Shown piece by piece: positions 59,419 to 64,000 of a stretch of DNA of 64,000 nucleotides (positions within the stretch are counted from its first letter, which is position 1; the number at the start of each line of letters is the position of its first letter). The translations under genes and the position numbers were made by a program. This DNA is from Sclerotinia nivalis (lineage: Eukaryota > Ascomycota > Leotiomycetes > Helotiales > Sclerotiniaceae). The notes beneath the pieces were generated by a model, which searched no databases, was not told the DNA's origin, and saw nothing but the letters and a program-made list of their open reading frames with translations. Location of the stretch: assembly GCA_029531795.1 (NCBI GenBank), contig JAPEIS010000004.1, positions 124,001-188,000 on the forward strand, given 5' to 3'.

Positions 59419-61488
59419 ATGCTTCAGGAAATTTTCGAGCTGGTCCGCTCTCAAGCAAGTGCTTGGAGAATAACCTCTGAGGTGGTGTTTGACACTTGTG
59501 TAATTTTGATCATTCTGAATAGGCTATATGTCACATCATCTATCTACCGCAATCGTCCCGTGAGTAGATTTTTATCCTCTTGCGACATCGAGTAGTTACT
59601 GACTTTGACAGCGTAGTATACTCATTTCCGGACCTAAATTGCGCTGGGGAAAGTGGCTGAGCAGCATCAAATATGTCTTGAATGCTCCAGACATTATCCA
59701 AAAGGCCTACAATCAGGTACTTTACACCATATCTTGATGACAGGTTCTGTTTCGTAGCGAAGCTAATTGAGATTTAGGCGAAGGGAGAACCATTTGCTAT
59801 TCCTGCTCTCGATGAATACCAAGTCTTTGTCTCGTCGGAGGAGCACATTGCAGAAGTGAACGAGAGTTCTCAAGATCATTTATCTTTGCATGATGCTATG
59901 GAAGATGTAAGTTTATCTATTTCTGTTGAGCATTAGCCTGTAATAAAATGAGCTTTGACTAACGATCTGGATGCAGAGAGTAAAAGCAAAATACACATTC
60001 TATGGATTCGAGCAAGGAGCTGTCGACCCTCATGATACCGTCCCGGGAAGAGTTCTCAAGTTTCTGCTGAGAACAAATCAACCGGCATTGAGACCCAAGA
60101 TTCAGCAAAAGATTGAGGAAGCTTTCTCCCAGGTTTTGTCCAAAGGAAAGGCTATTAAGGGTGAGGAATTCCAATGACATACTCGTTCATGACGATATAA
60201 CCTTACTGACTTGGGAGTAGACTGGACTTCAGTTTCTGTCTTAGGTCTATCGGAGGCGGTCGGGTTGAGAATCAATTGTCAAGTGCTTGTTGGAGATGAA
60301 CTAGGTACACCCAAACGCTGACCTTTTACTTGAGTTCCAGTTCCACTAACATATTCTTAGCAAACGATCAAGATTATGTGGATGCCGTGTTAAGATACTC
60401 CAGCGATGTCATTTTGTCGATGGAATTCTGTCGTTATATGCCTGCATTTATTATCCCGTGAGTATCCTGATTCTTCCACATCGAGAATTTTCTAATTCTG
60501 ATTTCGATTAGGTATGCCTGCCCCGCAATCATGGCTTGGAGCGGTGCAATGGAGAAGTTAGCGACGCATATCAGACCTTTGGTTATTCAACGTCTAAGAG
60601 ATATCGAGGAGAAGAAGACTCTGCCTGTAAGTTATAGTGAAAAGCACCCAGAAAGCCAATGCTAATCTTATCACAGTCTGACTGCATAACTTGGGTTATC
60701 GTAAGGATCTCACTACTCACATGATTTAATTGAAAATCATTAACTCCCTATAGGAATCATCCACAACCCCCAGACAACGCACCGTAGAACGCATAGTCCA
60801 ACAAATGATAGCCCTTACCTTCGCCTCCGCCCATCAACTCCCTCTGGTCCTAACATTCACAATCTACAACCTCTGCCTACACCCGGAATACATCGAGCCC
60901 CTCACAGAAGAAATCCGCACCATGCTTTCATTCCCCGAAGAAAAGCAATACAAAAACATGCCTTTAATGGAAAGTTTCCTTCGTGAATCAGCTCGTATGA
61001 ATCCACTCGATGCGCTTTCCATTCAACGCAAAGTCATGAAACCATTCACGTTTTCTTCTGGTCAAACTATTCCGAAGGGGAATATTATTGCGGTGCCACA
61101 AGATGCATTGATGAAATCCCCGAGATATTATAATGATCCCGAGACATTTGATGGGTTTAGATTTGTGCTTCCGGAGGATAGAGGGAGAGAGGAACCGAGG
61201 ATGAAGTATACGGATGTCAGTACTGGGTTTCCGTTTTGGGGAGCTAGTAAGAAGGCTTGGTGAGTTGTTTTCCTCTATCTCAAATATGATATCAATACTA
61301 ACTTATCCTTCAGTCCCGGCCGCTGGTACGTCAGCGCATCATTGAAGCAAATCCTAGCGCACTTATTGACAAACTATGAATTTAAATTGTCGGATGATAA
61401 TAAGAAGCTCACGATGGGATACACCACAATGGTTATCCCACGACATGGAACGAGGGTTTTACTGAGGAAGCTTGAGAAAAGCGGATAG
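59419..61488 (+). CDS. cytochrome P450 monooxygenase 3, ten exons
   Basis: Exons 59419-59559, 59612-59716, 59778-59906, 59977-60160, 60221-60304, 60361-60457, 60512-60626, 60677-60700, 60754-61259 and 61314-61488 give 519 aa; all phases agree. Exon 8 is 24 nt. N-terminal anchor around VVFDTCVILIILNRLYV; helix I is QMIALTFASAHQLPLVLTF; ExxR in LRESARMN; the haem loop GFPFWGASKKACPGRWY has Cys462 assembled across the last intron. This layout (GASKKACPGRWY) is that of a large fungal P450 group that includes secondary-metabolite oxidases. In this group the I-helix usually reads AxxHTTS; here it is ASAHQLPL, so the conserved threonine is missing. Many introns contrast with P450-1 (one intron), so these P450s are not recent duplicates. 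Confidence 0.92.
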
Positions 61489-64000
61489 GGGGCGATGTCA
61501 AGATGGAGACGTATCACAAGGTCAATTCTTGCGAGATCTGGCAGCTTTGCTTCTTTTGTATGTATAGGGTATACGTAGTAGATAATTTTAAATTAAGTTA
61601 TAATCACAAATCAATTTCAGTCATCGAAATCTTGGTTATGCCCAGTAGTGCAAGTGCGGGGTCACAATTCCAAGATTGGATCATCACAACAAAGCTGTAA
61701 AAGGATGAAGACTAAAATATGAACTCACCAAACTGAACTACAGTAATATTCGACAATCCCACGGACCGGCCATCTCCTCTGTGAACTTTTGTAGGTAGCC
61801 AAAGAGTCTCTGCGACAAATTCAATGGTCCCGGAAAGATGCCCGAACAAACCGATTTTTTGCTGTCAAAAGAGTTGGCAACAACTTGTCAAGGCAGAGCC
61901 GGCGATGACAACGAAATAATATCACAAGTTGAAAATAGAATGTTGAGATGGTAAGCTATTTCTGGTCTCTTGTCTCTTCTACTTCCATGACCGGTGTGTT
62001 TTGGTAATACAATGTTGAAGGATTTCATCGTCGACGGCATCTCGTGTACCTTGGAGGTGAGTCTATTATCCAACGCCGGAAATTTAGGACAGAATAGGCT
62101 TTTATAATCCCCTTCCTTGAAATTTTTATGGAAGTTCTCTTAAAGAATAGTGAATGTGAGATGTTGAGAGGACTCTCATACAAAATCTCATGTAACTTTG
62201 ACGAAATTGGTAATGATTGGAGAATATTTTGCATGGCGTATCATTCCTATAAAAACTGTCTATGATCCATACTAATCGAATCATAAAAGTTGTTTAGAGG
62301 GCATATGCGCCTTGCCTTAGGAATCTCAGAGGGCAATATCCAATGCAAATCTAGGTCGGGATAATATCACGGAGACATGCTTTAAAGGTTCTACGGCTTT
62401 CTCTATGCTCTGAATTTCAGTCCGGTGACGGTGATGGAATGATGGCAACTTCATTCTATGATAACAACACAGGTCAAAACTATATCGGTAACTTTGGTTT
62501 CAAAGTGACATCAATTAATAATGTCAAATGCTGCGGTAAAATTATATAGAGTTGGCATGTAGAAGAATTCACAGGCTTCTACAAGTTGAGCACGGCGCTA
62601 GCATCTGTTCCCTCGCATCGTCGTACCACGTGCCCATTTCGCAGTAGCTGAGAGAGGGGAAGAAAAGAGAAAGTTACAGAGCTTTTATATCGGGAACTGT
62701 GTTTGTCAAGTTCATAAAGCAGATAGGTAAACGGGAAATTTGGGTATCTGGGAGAACACGGATCGATGGAGTGATTGGAGTGCATATGGAGAGGATGTGG
62801 ACGAAAAGAAAATGCGAGTATATAAGTACCATAGCAAACTGAAATATATTCCTCATCTCTTATTCTACCTGGACCAACTATTTCCAGCATGGCATGCAGG
62901 AATGGAGTACTCTTTGGAAATTTCCTGAAGTGGTTAGAAAAAATTGGGGAAGTCCGGTGATGACAAGCTCTGGGGAGGGAGCTACGCTGAATTACCACAG
63001 TGACAATGGTTAGAAAACAGATATATGATAGTCCAGAAACCCAGCGCCAGCAATATCAACAACTATCAAAATTCAAGCAGTGAATATCGTTGAATACAAA
63101 TACTACGCTAGGAATTAAAGACCCGAGATAATATTCATGAAGCGTCTTCTAAAGATACTCTTAACGCGATTCTCCTTATGCAGATATGTTCCAAATTTTT
63201 GCGTTTGTTATTGCAATAGGCTGCTGTTAGGCGATTCTTATGTACTTCTTGAATCCGCCATGTGCTAGTTAGCATTCGGTAAAGTCACTATATATATGGA
63301 TATACGGAACTTGATTCCGAAGCTACTTCTTCATGAATACAGCCCTATCAGGACATGTGAGCTTGTTGTTATTCTCGCTTCTTCTTCTTATAAGACGGGG
63401 AATATAAATAAGCCTTGACTTATGTGGTTGATCTGTCAACTTTTATTCTCATTGTTGGATGACGAACATCTCAGGGGCCGGGCGTGACGTGCATTCTGCA
63501 TAATGAAGATCTACATCATTCACAGCAGCAGACAATTTCGTGTTTTTAACCAAGAACGGACGTAGCAGAATACTACAATGATAGTCAAAGGCTAGGTTAT
63601 CAGTGACAACAAAATGGAAATATTATCTCATATGAGATTTCCGCGTAACAAAAATCTCGGCCAGTGAGGGACGACGGTCATTAGATGACTTTCATTCCTT
63701 CAACCTTGATAATGAGTATGACGAGGCGTTACCTGGTCAATTGCTTGGAACTATAAACCATATTTCACGGGCGACAGTACAACTAGAATGTTTAGAGAAA
63801 AAGCGGCTCGCATGTAAATTATAAGTCCAGGGTATTTGAAGCAATTTTGACGAGTTTTATGAAAGATACAGAGAGATATCAAGAAGGTAGGTTCAGCACT
63901 ATCTACTTCCTGGAGATCTTTGAGCATGGCGTGAAAGAACCTGGACGCGGAGAACGAGGAACTCAGCTTGTTGATAATCCATGCTCTTCTACACTGGCCA
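61489..64000. other. non-coding right edge
   Basis: 2.5 kb with no supported gene. Open frames at 62579-62998 (minus) and 62740-62928 (plus) overlap each other and resemble nothing known. The end is cut by the window. Confidence 0.4.

Noticed and set aside
62579..62998. 139-codon minus-strand frame near the right edge
   Set aside because: Composition like non-coding DNA and overlaps an opposite frame; no domain seen.

Overview
The window looks like nuclear DNA of a filamentous ascomycete, most likely a leotiomycete of the Botrytis/Sclerotinia kind. The evidence is short (about 45-75 nt) GT-AG introns with TACTAAT- or CTGAC-like branch sites, AT-rich gene-poor spacers, and a set of genes typical of Pezizomycotina: a HET-domain protein, AA9 polysaccharide monooxygenases, a Pth11-like membrane protein, several P450s and a drug-type MFS transporter. 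The taxon is an inference; no rRNA or tRNA gene was recognised.

Regions. (1) 0.7-2.6 kb: a frameshifted MFS transporter remnant (-). (2) 3.4-9.1 kb: choline kinase (+) and an intronless HET-domain protein (+). (3) 9.1-12.7 kb: non-coding AT-rich spacer. (4) 12.7-30.3 kb, conserved core: a DUF4246 protein with a 2-oxoglutarate-oxygenase-like residue set (-), PAN3 (-), a UBX-domain ERAD factor (+), a serine-rich hypothetical protein (-) and a 1142-aa protein built of about 26 tandem ~30-aa repeats (-). (5) 30.4-46.9 kb: sparse DNA holding two divergently oriented AA9 genes 5.8 kb apart, plus unrecognised or decayed small genes. (6) 46.9-61.5 kb, accessory segment: P450 (-), a tiny two-TM protein with a 20-nt exon (+), MFS exporter (-), P450 (+), Pth11/rhodopsin-like protein (+) and a ten-exon P450 (+), with no backbone synthase in view. 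(7) 61.5-64 kb: nothing coding recognised.

How they fit together: choline kinase (phospholipid synthesis), PAN3 (poly(A) shortening) and the UBX protein (ER quality control) are housekeeping genes. The AA9 pair attacks plant cell-wall polysaccharide outside the cell. The P450/MFS segment resembles an oxidise-and-export module for a small molecule. It includes an MFS/P450 pair sharing an 895-bp divergent promoter region, and two of its P450s lack the usual I-helix threonine.

The oddest structure is in PAN3. Its second intron is 1631 nt long and contains about 470 stop-free codons, on the same strand and in frame with the following PAN3 exon. The sequence encodes a serine/threonine-rich, nuclear-signal-bearing polypeptide, which suggests a hidden N-terminal isoform or an inserted gene fragment. 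Exon models below were built by hand from splice signals and frame continuity; where stated, total coding length was checked to be a multiple of three.
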